NCBI GenBank assembly: GCA_002427745.1
Contig: DIYF01000049.1
Location: 1 to 27,256, forward strand
DNA length: 27,256 bases
Reading direction: 5' to 3'
Source: Roseivirga sp. UBA6061
GTDB lineage: Bacteria; Bacteroidota; Bacteroidia; Cytophagales; Cyclobacteriaceae
Shown: positions 15,034 through 22,312 of the stretch, in pieces
Layout: every line of letters begins with the position of its first letter
Position numbering within the stretch: position 1 is the stretch's first letter
The notes under the pieces: generated by a model
What the model was told of the DNA's origin: nothing
What the model saw: the letters and a program-made list of their open reading frames with translations, nothing else
Database searches by the model: none
Made by a program: the position numbers and the translations under genes

Positions 15034-15102
15034 TTGTTGCCACTGGTCATTATTCTTTTCAATTTAACAATTATTAACCGCAATGAAACTCAAGAATTTT
15101 AG
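15034..15102 (+). CDS. Possible short leader ORF upstream of the ArsR gene
   Basis: A purine-rich AGGAGG (15024-15029) of good Shine-Dalgarno type sits 4 nt before a TTG that opens a 22-codon frame. The frame is hydrophobic in its first half and ends with TAG at 15100-15102, inside the ArsR gene. Strong Shine-Dalgarno sites are uncommon in Bacteroidota, which makes this stand out. The TTG start and short length leave it doubtful. Confidence 0.2.
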   Translation: MLPLVIILFNLTIINRNETQEF

Positions 15103-15466
15103 CCTTCCTTTCGGTGGTCAGATCTTCAAGGCTTTGTCTGATGAGGCCCGGATCAGGATCATGCATCTCCTGTACAGAAACAAGGAACTGACCATTTCTG
15201 ACCTTGAGCATATCCTTGATTTTACCCAGACCAAAACCTCGCGTCACATTACCTATCTTAAGAATTCCAATATTGTGAATGCCCGTAAGGTAGATCAGTG
15301 GGTTTTTTACGGGATCAGGGAGGAGGTAGAAGATATTATCAGCCAGATCTTCACTTTCCTGAATAAAGACAGTGTACTGCAGAAAGACCAGGAACTCTAT
15401 GAGATTCTGAAATCAAACCGGGAGCTGGCAGAGAACCGTGTTCAAAACAGGGGCTGGATTTCCTGA
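15083..15466 (+). CDS. ArsR-type winged-helix transcriptional regulator
   Basis: A 127-residue regulator. The winged helix-turn-helix spans about residues 12-85: F-K-A-L-S-D-E-A-R-I-R-I-M-H-L-L is the first helix, followed by the recognition region T-Q-T-K-T-S-R-H-I-T-Y-L and a wing with K-V-D-Q-W-V-F-Y-G-I. There is no cysteine at all, so it cannot be a classical ArsR/SmtB Cys-type metal sensor. Its C-terminal helix (about 95-120) probably dimerises. A 7-bp inverted repeat (AATTGTT ... AACAATT) and repeats of TTAACAA lie in the 60 nt before the start and could be an operator (inference). A YjjG-type HAD gene follows 41 nt later. Confidence 0.88.
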   Translation: MKLKNFSLPFGGQIFKALSDEARIRIMHLLYRNKELTISDLEHILDFTQTKTSRHITYLKNSNIVNARKVDQWVFYGIREEVEDIISQIFTFLNKDSVLQKDQELYEILKSNRELAENRVQNRGWIS

Positions 15467-15507
15467 ACTTTTATGACCGATCGGGGTTTTCTCACAAAAC
15501 ACTCTCT

Positions 15508-16203
15508 TTGAAAACATACAAACACATTTTCTTTGATCTGGATCATACCCTTTGGGACTATGAGGGAAATGCCGGAGAAGCGCTCCATGAACTTTACGAC
15601 CATTATCAGTTAGGTGAGAAAGGTATGTTTTCCAAGGCGGAACTGGTCGAAACCTTTTTTGCGGTAAATGACATGCTGTGGGATGATTACAATCATCATC
15701 GCATTCAACGCAAAGACCTGCGCGAAAGGAGGTTCCCCACCATATTCAAGCGACTGGGTCTGGCAATTGAGTTGAGGCCTCAGAACATTGAGAAGGAATA
15801 TATTGCGCTGAGTCCTACCAAAGGCAAAGTATTCGATCACGTCCATAAAGTGCTGGAGTACCTGAGCCCGAAATACGAACTGCATATCATTACCAACGGT
15901 TTTGACGATATACAAAGCACAAAAATGTCCAGCTCTGGAATAGCTGATTATTTCAAGGCGATCATCACTTCAGAAACAGCCGGCTTCAGAAAACCAGACC
16001 CGAGGATTTTTCAGCTGGCAATGGACCGAAGCGGGGCACAGGCAGAGCACAGTCTTATGATCGGAGATAACCTCAGGACTGATATTGGGGGAGCCCGTGA
16101 TTTCGGTATGGATCAGGTCTTTTTTAACCCGGGTCGGAAGTCCCATACCGACAAGGTGACCTATGAAATTTCGGGCTTAAAAGAACTGATGACTTTGCTT
16201 TAG
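15508..16203 (+). CDS. yjjG: YjjG-type HAD-family noncanonical nucleotidase
   Basis: A 231-residue haloacid-dehalogenase hydrolase with all four motifs: D10-L-D12-H-T (nucleophile and general acid/base), T129-N-G, K162 in F-R-K-P-D-P-R-I-F, and G-D187-N-L-R-T-D192. The early F-F-D-L-D-H-T-L-W-D-Y and the helical cap (about 17-105) are hallmarks of the YjjG/YfnB group, which removes phosphate from pyrimidine nucleoside monophosphates and helps clear non-canonical nucleotides. It acts in the cytoplasm. The start is a TTG at 15508 that gives the proper K-T-Y-K-H-I-F-F-D entry; no ATG is available. Direct cleavage specificity is a family assumption. Confidence 0.88.
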   Translation: MKTYKHIFFDLDHTLWDYEGNAGEALHELYDHYQLGEKGMFSKAELVETFFAVNDMLWDDYNHHRIQRKDLRERRFPTIFKRLGLAIELRPQNIEKEYIALSPTKGKVFDHVHKVLEYLSPKYELHIITNGFDDIQSTKMSSSGIADYFKAIITSETAGFRKPDPRIFQLAMDRSGAQAEHSLMIGDNLRTDIGGARDFGMDQVFFNPGRKSHTDKVTYEISGLKELMTLL

Positions 16204-16234
16204 TGTTGGCCTTTTAAACACTCCGTGAAACGGC

Positions 16235-16242
16235 TATATTTG
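16235..16242 (+). promoter_or_regulatory. -7 element of the P5C dehydrogenase gene
   Basis: TATATTTG, an exact match to TAnnTTTG, 37 nt upstream of the ATG at 16280. The nearest TTG (16206-16208) is 26 nt away, slightly longer than usual for the -33 box. Confidence 0.45.
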
Positions 16243-16279
16243 CCGGACTATAATAGAAATCAAGAAAAAGATACAACCT

Positions 16280-17911
16280 ATGGCTACTGGATTTTTCAAT
16301 GTACCCACTCCCGTAAATGAGCCGGTAAAGGGCTATGCCCCCGGTTCTCCGGAAAGAAAATCATTGCAGGCGGCTCTTGCAGAGGCCCGCGCTAAGCAGA
16401 TAGACGTACCTATGTATATAGGTGGCGAAGCAGTACATACTGACAACAAGCAGGCTATGACGCCTCCGCATGATCATCAGCATGTACTGGGACATTACTC
16501 TGAGGGTGATGCATCACATGTAAAAGCAGCGATTGATGCCGCTATGGCAGCTAAAGCTGACTGGGCCAATCTGGGTTGGGAACACAGAGCCAGTATTTTC
16601 CTGAAAGCCGCTGAGCTGATAGCCGGACCTTACCGTGCTAAAATCAACGCAGCTACCATGCTGGCTCAATCTAAAAATGCCTTCCAGGCTGAAATTGATG
16701 CCGCTTGTGAGTTCATAGATTTCCTGCGCTTCAATGTGAAGTACATGACTGAAATTTACGCACAGCAGCCGGAGTCATCTCCGGGTATCTGGAACAGGGT
16801 AGAGCAAAGACCTCTGGAGGGTTTTGTGTTTGCTTTAACTCCTTTCAACTTTACTGCCATTGCCGGTAACCTGCCTACTTCTGCTGCCATGATGGGTAAC
16901 ACCGTTGTATGGAAGCCTTCTAACACGCAAATCTACTCGGCCAATGTGCTGATGGAGGTGTTCATCGAAGCTGGTGTTCCTGCAGGTGTGATCAACCTGG
17001 TATATGTAGATGGTCCTACGGCAGGTGACGTGATCTTTAATCATGCCGACTTCGGTGGTATTCACTTTACCGGTAGTACCGGAGTGTTCCAGCATATCTG
17101 GAAAACAATTGGCGAGAACATCTATAAGTATCGTTCTTATCCGAGAATTGTAGGTGAAACCGGTGGTAAAGATTTTATCATGGTACATAAATCATCAGAT
17201 GCTAAGGAAGTGGCTACGGCTATTTCCAGAGGTGCCTTTGAGTACCAGGGTCAGAAATGTTCTGCGGCATCACGTGCCTATATTCCCTCTAACCTTTGGG
17301 AAGATGTGAAGAAATACGTACAGGCTGATCTGGAGTCTTTCAAAATGGGAGGTACTGAAGATTTTACCAATTTCATCAATGCGGTAATCGATGAGAAGTC
17401 TTTTGACAAAATCGCCAACTACATTGATACCGCCAAGGCAGACGATAATGTGGAGGTAATAGCCGGTGGTAACCATGATAAGTCAAAAGGTTACTTTGTG
17501 CAGCCAACCGTATTGAAAGCCAATGATCCTAAGTACACTACCATGTGTGAGGAGATTTTCGGCCCGGTACTGACTATCTATGTATATGATGAAGATAAGT
17601 TTGAGGAGACGCTGGATCTGGTAGACAATACCTCGATCTATGCGCTGACCGGTTCTATTTTCTCAAGAGATCGTTATGCGGCTGAGCTGGCTACGAAGAG
17701 ACTGGAGCAATCAGCGGGTAACTTCTATATCAACGATAAACCTACAGGTGCTGTAGTTGGACAACAGCCATTTGGCGGTGCCAGAGGTTCGGGTACCAAC
17801 GACAAGGCGGGTTCTATGATCAACCTGTTGCGTTGGGTGTCTCCACGTACGATCAAGGAGACTTTCGTGCCTCCAACCGATTACAGATATCCTTTCTTAG
17901 GAGAAGACTAA
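16280..17911 (+). CDS. pruA: L-glutamate gamma-semialdehyde (P5C) dehydrogenase
   Basis: A 543-residue aldehyde dehydrogenase that oxidises glutamate semialdehyde (from 1-pyrroline-5-carboxylate) to glutamate with NAD+, the last step of proline breakdown. The length and the N-terminus fit the single-domain type found in eukaryotes and Bacteroidota (TIGR01236), not the bifunctional PutA. Key residues are visible: the catalytic Cys327 in G-Q-K-C-S-A-A-S-R, Glu293 in V-G-E-T-G-G-K-D, the NAD-binding F-T-G-S-T-G (263-268) and L-T-P-F-N-F-T-A-I-A-G-N (186-197), and E-E-I-F-G-P-V (424-430). It stands alone between its own promoter and a strong terminator. No proline dehydrogenase gene lies in this window. 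Confidence 0.96.
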   Translation: MATGFFNVPTPVNEPVKGYAPGSPERKSLQAALAEARAKQIDVPMYIGGEAVHTDNKQAMTPPHDHQHVLGHYSEGDASHVKAAIDAAMAAKADWANLGWEHRASIFLKAAELIAGPYRAKINAATMLAQSKNAFQAEIDAACEFIDFLRFNVKYMTEIYAQQPESSPGIWNRVEQRPLEGFVFALTPFNFTAIAGNLPTSAAMMGNTVVWKPSNTQIYSANVLMEVFIEAGVPAGVINLVYVDGPTAGDVIFNHADFGGIHFTGSTGVFQHIWKTIGENIYKYRSYPRIVGETGGKDFIMVHKSSDAKEVATAISRGAFEYQGQKCSAASRAYIPSNLWEDVKKYVQADLESFKMGGTEDFTNFINAVIDEKSFDKIANYIDTAKADDNVEVIAGGNHDKSKGYFVQPTVLKANDPKYTTMCEEIFGPVLTIYVYDEDKFEETLDLVDNTSIYALTGSIFSRDRYAAELATKRLEQSAGNFYINDKPTGAVVGQQPFGGARGSGTNDKAGSMINLLRWVSPRTIKETFVPPTDYRYPFLGED

Positions 17912-17935
17912 AATTTAGTCAGGTACATTATGGAT

Positions 17936-17976
17936 AAAGCCTCTGATCGAAATAGTATTCTGATCAGAGGCTTTTT
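17936..17976 (+). terminator. Strong intrinsic terminator after pruA
   Basis: A perfect 13-bp stem (AAAGCCTCTGATC at 17936-17948, GATCAGAGGCTTT at 17962-17974) with a 13-nt loop. A T-run overlaps the end of the right arm. It lies 24 nt after the pruA stop and just before the next gene. Confidence 0.92.
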
Positions 17977-17987
17977 AATTTAGGCAT

Positions 17988-18467
17988 ATGGAAGATCGAA
18001 AAGAGATAATAACCTTTCTGTCAGCAGAGTTTCCCGCCATCCTAAAGAAACTCTCCCCGGACGCGAAGCCTGCCTGGGGCCTGATGACGCCTCAGCATAT
18101 GGTGGAACATCTCATTGTGGTTTATAAAATGTCTATAGGCCGTATTAAGATCCCGGTTATATCTGCCGTAGAAGATCACCCGCGTTTGAAAGCCTATCTG
18201 ATGAAGGACAGCCCCATGCGCAGGTCAGTTCCTTCACCTACGGGAAACAATAAACTACAGCCCCTGCGATCAGCTTCTTTGCAGGAGGCGATTGAAAAGG
18301 TGCTGAAAGAGACGGAACACTTTATTCGTTTTACAGAAGAGCAGCCGGACTTTCTGGCAGATCATCCCTATGGCGGACCTATGACAGCTGAAGAATGGCT
18401 GTTTTTTCACCGCAAGCATATCAAGCATCATCTGATTCAGTTTAACCTGATTCCCGATTATGAGTGA
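17988..18467 (+). CDS. DinB-like/DUF1569-type protein
   Basis: A 159-residue, mostly helical cytoplasmic protein. H37 and H41 (M-T-P-Q-H-M-V-E-H-L) together with the C-terminal H-R-K-H-I-K-H-H-L-I-Q-F cluster match the metal-binding histidines of the DinB/YfiT four-helix family, in particular the DUF1569 branch, where the N-terminal histidine follows an M-x-P-x-H-M motif. Members are putative metal-dependent transferases, often using thiol cofactors; the substrate is unknown. Its last 8 nt overlap the start of the thioesterase gene, so the two are co-transcribed. Confidence 0.72.
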   Translation: MEDRKEIITFLSAEFPAILKKLSPDAKPAWGLMTPQHMVEHLIVVYKMSIGRIKIPVISAVEDHPRLKAYLMKDSPMRRSVPSPTGNNKLQPLRSASLQEAIEKVLKETEHFIRFTEEQPDFLADHPYGGPMTAEEWLFFHRKHIKHHLIQFNLIPDYE

Positions 18468-18894
18468 ACATTATCAAAGACTGGAGCAGATGTTTCACAG
18501 TGCCCCTATACAGGACCTGTTGCCGGGAGCAAGTATGAAGGTGTCTGAAGGAAGGGCAGAGTACGTACTGGACATCCGGGAGGCCTATTTTCACGCTGCG
18601 CAGGCGATGCACGGTGCTGTATACTTTAAGATGCTGGACGATGCGGCCTATTTTGCTGCGGCTTCTCTGGAAGCGGAGTACTTTATTCTCACCAAGTCGT
18701 ACAACATCCATTTTCGCAGGCCGGTTGAAGCTGATACACTCAGAGCAGTAGGTGAAGTGATAGCTGTTGACAATGGGCAGTCGGTGGCCAAATCCGTGAT
18801 TTACAATAGTAATGGTAAGGTAGTGGCTCAGGGTGAGGGCATATTTGTCAAAGGACCTAAGCCTTTGACCAGCTTACCCGGGTATTCCGGTTAA
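18460..18894 (+). CDS. PaaI-type hotdog-fold thioesterase
   Basis: A 144-residue single hotdog domain. The central helix motif H51-G52-A-V-x-F-K-M-L-D60-D61-A-A is the PaaI/YigI pattern, with the acidic residue near position 61 as the likely catalytic base or nucleophile. Later strands (Y-N-I-H-F-R-R-P-V and Q-G-E-G-I-F-V) complete the fold. It would hydrolyse an acyl-CoA thioester in the cytoplasm; the acyl group is not predictable. It overlaps the upstream DinB-like gene by 8 nt, and its stop codon overlaps that of the convergent 76-codon gene. Confidence 0.85.
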   Translation: MSEHYQRLEQMFHSAPIQDLLPGASMKVSEGRAEYVLDIREAYFHAAQAMHGAVYFKMLDDAAYFAAASLEAEYFILTKSYNIHFRRPVEADTLRAVGEVIAVDNGQSVAKSVIYNSNGKVVAQGEGIFVKGPKPLTSLPGYSG

Positions 18895-19121
18895 CCCTCT
18901 GCTTTGAGCTTTACCACAATCCGGGTGTCCTTTACGTCCAGGAATTTGCCCTTGTACTTGCCGCTGAGTATTTCAAAGACGTTACGTTCCAGCTTCAGGG
19001 ACTTTTCTTCTGAGAAAGCTACTTTGAAAGTCTTACCGATAACATCTCCCTTTTCTCCGGCATACCAGCGTTTAGGTGATTTGGCTTTGACAAGTTTAAC
19101 TTTCATGGTGATTGCAGTCAT
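18891..19121 (-). CDS. Small basic protein, unknown function
   Basis: Up to 76 residues, with an alternative ATG at codon 6 (M-K-V-K-L-V-K) giving 71. It is rich in Lys and strand-forming residues (V-I-G-K-T-F-K-V-A-F, then V-F-E-I-L-S-G-K-Y-K-G-K-F and T-R-I-V-V-K-L), suggesting a small SH3-like barrel, but I cannot name a family. No signal peptide is present, so it is cytoplasmic. The stop overlaps the thioesterase stop on the other strand. Codon use looks like that of its neighbours, which supports a real gene. Confidence 0.6.
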   Translation of the reverse strand: MTAITMKVKLVKAKSPKRWYAGEKGDVIGKTFKVAFSEEKSLKLERNVFEILSGKYKGKFLDVKDTRIVVKLKAEG

Positions 19122-19252
19122 TGAAAGCTAGCTTTCTAAGATCAACTGAACTTCACCTAATGGTTAAGGATCAGTTAATTAGCTGGCTGACAGCGTGAAA
19201 ATGTAGAGCGTATTTTACCGATCAGTCATTGTCTCACCCGTTTAGCCCGGTA

Positions 19253-19285
19253 ATTGACAGGGGCCTGATAACTTTTTCTAATTTG
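19253..19285 (+). promoter_or_regulatory. Candidate promoter of the 165-residue secreted protein
   Basis: TTG (19254-19256) is separated by 22 nt from TAATTTG (19279-19285), one base short of TAnnTTTG, 42 nt before the ATG at 19328. Confidence 0.35.
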
Positions 19286-19327
19286 AAGAGTCTTTAGAAT
19301 AATCACTCACACAAAAACCAGGTCAAA

Positions 19328-19825
19328 ATGAAAAAACTATTTACACTTATGCTGGCAGCAACAGTCAGTGTATCAGCCTTTTCTCAATCAAAGGTGAAAG
19401 AAAAAGACGTCATCGGTCAGTGGGATCTTATCATTGATCTTGACGAGATAGAAGATGAGATCGAAAGAGATCTTGAGGATGAAAACTGGCTTGCAGCCCG
19501 CTTTGCCAGGTCTATCAGCAACTTTGCTCTCAATATCGTTGAGGAAATCGACATCAGAATGGACTTCAGAGAAGACGGTGAACTGAAAATTTCAGTGAAT
19601 GCCTTTGGTGTCAGAGAAACAGAGTATGTCGAATGGTATATCAATCGTGACGGAGAATTGGTGATTGAAGACGAGCATGACAGAAGAGGAAGAAGCAAAA
19701 GAAGACACATCAATATCGGAGACGATGATGATGTATGGATGATGAAAGGAGATAAGCTGGTCTCATATGCAAAAGGGTACAGGGGCAGAATGAGACAGCA
19801 GGAAATTTATATGGTAAAGAGATAA
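19328..19825 (+). CDS. Secreted acidic lipocalin-like protein
   Basis: A 165-residue protein with a signal peptide (M-K-K-L-F-T-L-M-L-A-A-T-V, cut near A-F-S-Q at about 20). The mature start V-I-G-Q-W-D-L-I-I-D resembles the G-x-W opening of lipocalin-like small barrels, followed by a strongly acidic helix (D-E-I-E-D-E-I-E-R-D-L-E-D-E), strands with D-F-R-E-D-G-E-L-K-I, a basic patch (R-R-G-R-S-K-R-R-H) next to D-D-D-D, and a closing Q-E-I-Y-M-V-K-R. No named family is recognised with confidence. It is monocistronic, with its own terminator. Confidence 0.7.
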   Translation: MKKLFTLMLAATVSVSAFSQSKVKEKDVIGQWDLIIDLDEIEDEIERDLEDENWLAARFARSISNFALNIVEEIDIRMDFREDGELKISVNAFGVRETEYVEWYINRDGELVIEDEHDRRGRSKRRHINIGDDDDVWMMKGDKLVSYAKGYRGRMRQQEIYMVKR

Positions 19826-19841
19826 GCGTGATACGCTCATT

Positions 19842-19875
19842 AAAAAGCCCCTGATGGAAACGTCAGGGGCTTTTT
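19842..19875. terminator. Bidirectional intrinsic terminator
   Basis: A perfect 13-bp stem (AAAAAGCCCCTGA / TCAGGGGCTTTTT) around an 8-nt loop, with A-rich and T-rich outer ends so that it can work in both directions. It ends the secreted-protein gene (plus) and can also stop transcripts from the DUF4407 gene (minus), which ends at 19957. Confidence 0.93.
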
Positions 19876-19956
19876 CGTTATCTGGTTTATTGAAAAGGTT
19901 AGTAATAACTGGATAACGGTTTTTTTAGTGCTTTCAATTGATTGGTGGTCAATGGC

Positions 19957-20961
19957 TCAATGCGTATAGTATTTGAGCTTCTCATAAGTAGCATGATCCA
20001 TCTCCGCAATTTTCTCCAGGTTCAGGTTCTTGAAGAAATGCTCTCTGATTTCCAGTAGTTCGTCATAAGGCCCTCTGGGAGAGATAAGCTTGGTAAATAT
20101 GGGGGTACACTCCAACAGAATGAAAAGGAAAATGATAAAGATATTGGCAACATAAATGGCGTTGTTCTCCTCGCCCAGTATTCTCAGTGCCTCCAACCGG
20201 GCAGCCATTCCATCCCAGGGGTTTCTCTTCAGATCAACCACTTCAGTTTGTTTTCTGGCAAAGAGTTGATCCCATTCCGCTTGTTTTTGAGCAATGAGCG
20301 GGGTATTCGTAGCCTTGAGAGCATCTAATTCCTGTTGTGCCCGGTCTGCATCTGCTTTTTTGGCGCGATAGATGGGCCCCATATCGCGTTTCATGGAACC
20401 GCCTGTGCCATCGGCTTCCTGTTGAGCAAGCGTAACCAGCTGATCTCTTTTAGTGGCCTGTGTTGTGATTTCCTGCTTCAACTGATCTATCTGGCTCTGC
20501 ATAGTGTTTAATTGAGCAGTATAGCGAGACTCTACAGCTGTGATTTCGCGTTGATAGATTTCTTCTTCCAGTGTGACCAGTTTTCTGTCTATTTCTTTTG
20601 AGAAAATCTTAAGCTCAAGCGGCTTGGAGATGACAATAGCCAGCACGACAGCCAGCACAATTCTGGGGCTGGCTATAACGAACTCTTTCAGCCAGTCATT
20701 CTTCTTTTTTCTCATGGTAGAAACGATAAAACGATCCAGGTTGAAAATCACCGTGCCCCAAAGCAGGCCAAAGCCAGAGGCCCACCAGACATTGTCAAAT
20801 ACTGTATAGAAGGCATAGCCCCCTGAAAGAGCAGCCAGCAGGCCGGTGAAAAATACGGCAGCGCCCATGCCTGTGAATTTGGAGGCTTCTGTGGGGCATC
20901 TTTTGAGAAGGGATTGATTGGCTCCTGCACAGAACCAAAAGAATTCTTTGAGTGTGGTCAT
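19957..20961 (-). CDS. DUF4407 membrane protein with coiled coil
   Basis: A 334-residue protein. I chose the ATG at 20961 (M-T-T-L-K-E-F-F-W-F-C-A-G-A) because an upstream in-frame GTG adds 11 residues that do not fit the family start. There are transmembrane segments at about 32-55, 59-80 and 95-115. A long polar coiled coil at about 118-240, rich in Gln/Glu/Lys, is followed by a last transmembrane helix near 262-285 and a cytoplasmic tail. The F-W-F-C-A-G-A start and the N-L-D-R-F-I motif (N-x-D-R) are typical of DUF4407. The function of this family is unknown. The gene diverges from an SPFH/NAD-kinase-like pair and appears to share a symmetrical promoter region with it. Confidence 0.85.
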   Translation of the reverse strand: MTTLKEFFWFCAGANQSLLKRCPTEASKFTGMGAAVFFTGLLAALSGGYAFYTVFDNVWWASGFGLLWGTVIFNLDRFIVSTMRKKKNDWLKEFVIASPRIVLAVVLAIVISKPLELKIFSKEIDRKLVTLEEEIYQREITAVESRYTAQLNTMQSQIDQLKQEITTQATKRDQLVTLAQQEADGTGGSMKRDMGPIYRAKKADADRAQQELDALKATNTPLIAQKQAEWDQLFARKQTEVVDLKRNPWDGMAARLEALRILGEENNAIYVANIFIIFLFILLECTPIFTKLISPRGPYDELLEIREHFFKNLNLEKIAEMDHATYEKLKYYTH

Positions 20962-21294
20962 GATACTTTGAGTTTTGCCAATGAAAACTCTCACTGACGG
21001 TCAAAGCATGTTTGACAACAGAAATGGGAAGGAGGTTTCAATGGTGTTGTTGTGATAGAGGAAACGCAGTATCAGTCATTATGTTGTGTTAACCAGTACC
21101 TTTTTATACATAGTAGTGAATTGTGAACTTCCCTATCGTTCTGATACGTCTCTGAAGAGGCTTTAGACAGTGTTTCTGAACCTTAAATCAATTTAGTGTA
21201 AAAAATACACAAATATACTAGGTTAGCATTTTTGAGCCTTCTATATTTGTGTATAATAAACGCAAAAAAAGTTTCCAATCTAAATTGAAGAGCT
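20962..21294. other. Intergenic divergent control region
   Basis: About 333 nt without a gene between the DUF4407 start and the SPFH start. It is AT-rich toward the SPFH side. The only clear structure is the long inverted repeat at 21205-21254 with two divergent -7 boxes. The rest (20962-21200) would be a long 5' leader of the DUF4407 transcript, in which I see no convincing hairpin, ORF or RNA gene. Confidence 0.6.
21205..21254. promoter_or_regulatory. Perfect 13-bp inverted repeat holding two divergent -7 elements
   Basis: The left arm ATACACAAATATA (21205-21217) and right arm TATATTTGTGTAT (21242-21254) are perfect reverse complements with a 24-nt centre. Each arm contains TATATTTG, an exact TAnnTTTG -7 box, facing outward: 21242-21249 toward the SPFH gene and 21217-21210 toward the DUF4407 gene. 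The right box lies 45 nt before the SPFH ATG. The repeat may be just twin promoters, or also an operator for a dimeric regulator. Confidence 0.6.
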
Positions 21295-22308
21295 ATGTTT
21301 GGTTTTAATTACATCAAATTCGATACAGCCGATTACGTTATTCTTTACAAGAAGGGTAAGGTTCGGAAAGAGGGTAGAGGTCTTGCTTTCTGGTACTTTT
21401 CTCCGGTAAGCTCTATTGTTTCCATTCCTCTCCAGAGCAATGATTTTCAATTTGTTTTTAAGGAGAAGACTCAGGATTACCAGGAGGTGACCCTTCAGGG
21501 GCAGGTTACCTATAAGGTAAGAGAACCGAGGCAACTGGCAGATAACCTTGATTTCACGGTCAATTCCAGAGGTGAATATCTGAAGGATGATTTTGAGAAG
21601 CTGGAGCAACGCATTATCAATGAAGTACAGACAGCCGCTTCGTCCATGATACAGAGGCTTAGTCTCCGGGATGCGCTGACGCGGGTGAGGGATGTGGAGG
21701 CTCATATTTTTCAGGAAATGGAGGCGTCAAAAACCTTCGAAATACTGGGGCTGGGCATCATGAGAGTGAACTTGCTGGGTATAGTGCCTAACCCGGAAAT
21801 GGCCAGGGCCCTTGAGGCAGAAACCAGGGAGGCACTTCAGAAGGATGCCGATAAGGCCATTTATGAAAGAAGAAACTTTGCTGTGGAGCAGGAGCGAATG
21901 ATTCAGGAAAGTGAGCTCAATACGGAGATAGCAGTAGAAGAAAAGCAAAAACAAATCGCTGAAAAGAAGATGGAAACCGAAGTTGTGAAACAGGAGAATG
22001 ATCAGCGATTAAAAGAAATGGCCATGGAAGCCGATATCTCAATTGAAAAGCAAAAAGAAGGTTTGATCAGTCTGAAAGTGGAGAATGAGAAGAAGCAGGC
22101 CGATGTGAAAGAGTATGTGTTGAATGCCTCTTTGAAGCCGTACAGAGAACTGGACTGGAAAACGCTAATGGCGATTAATAGCAGGGGGAATAATCCTAAA
22201 AACAATATCGCTCTGGCTTTTCGCGAGCTGGCCGAAAATGCGGATAAGATCGGCAATTTGAATATTTCGCCTGATTTGCTCGATTCTATGATCAGTACTA
22301 AGGGATAA
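21295..22308 (+). CDS. Soluble SPFH/band-7 domain protein
   Basis: A 337-residue protein with an SPFH (stomatin/prohibitin/flotillin) domain at about residues 5-180: the strands L-Q-G-Q-V-T-Y-K-V-R-E-P, then the helix with I-I-N-E-V-Q-T, and the L-G-I-M-R-V-N-L-L-G-I strand. A long coiled coil follows at about 185-280, with an A-R-A-L-E-A-E-T-R-E-A start and charged repeats. There is no N-terminal hydrophobic helix, unlike most prokaryotic stomatin-type proteins, so it is probably cytosolic or only peripherally membrane-bound. It likely forms oligomeric rings. The NAD-kinase-like gene starts 4 nt after the stop, so the two proteins likely work together. Confidence 0.88.
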   Translation: MFGFNYIKFDTADYVILYKKGKVRKEGRGLAFWYFSPVSSIVSIPLQSNDFQFVFKEKTQDYQEVTLQGQVTYKVREPRQLADNLDFTVNSRGEYLKDDFEKLEQRIINEVQTAASSMIQRLSLRDALTRVRDVEAHIFQEMEASKTFEILGLGIMRVNLLGIVPNPEMARALEAETREALQKDADKAIYERRNFAVEQERMIQESELNTEIAVEEKQKQIAEKKMETEVVKQENDQRLKEMAMEADISIEKQKEGLISLKVENEKKQADVKEYVLNASLKPYRELDWKTLMAINSRGNNPKNNIALAFRELAENADKIGNLNISPDLLDSMISTKG

Positions 22309-22312
22309 GACC

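Noticed and set aside
20962..20994. Longer DUF4407 start at a GTG
   Set aside because: The ATG at 20961 gives the family-typical start; the extra residues look unrelated.
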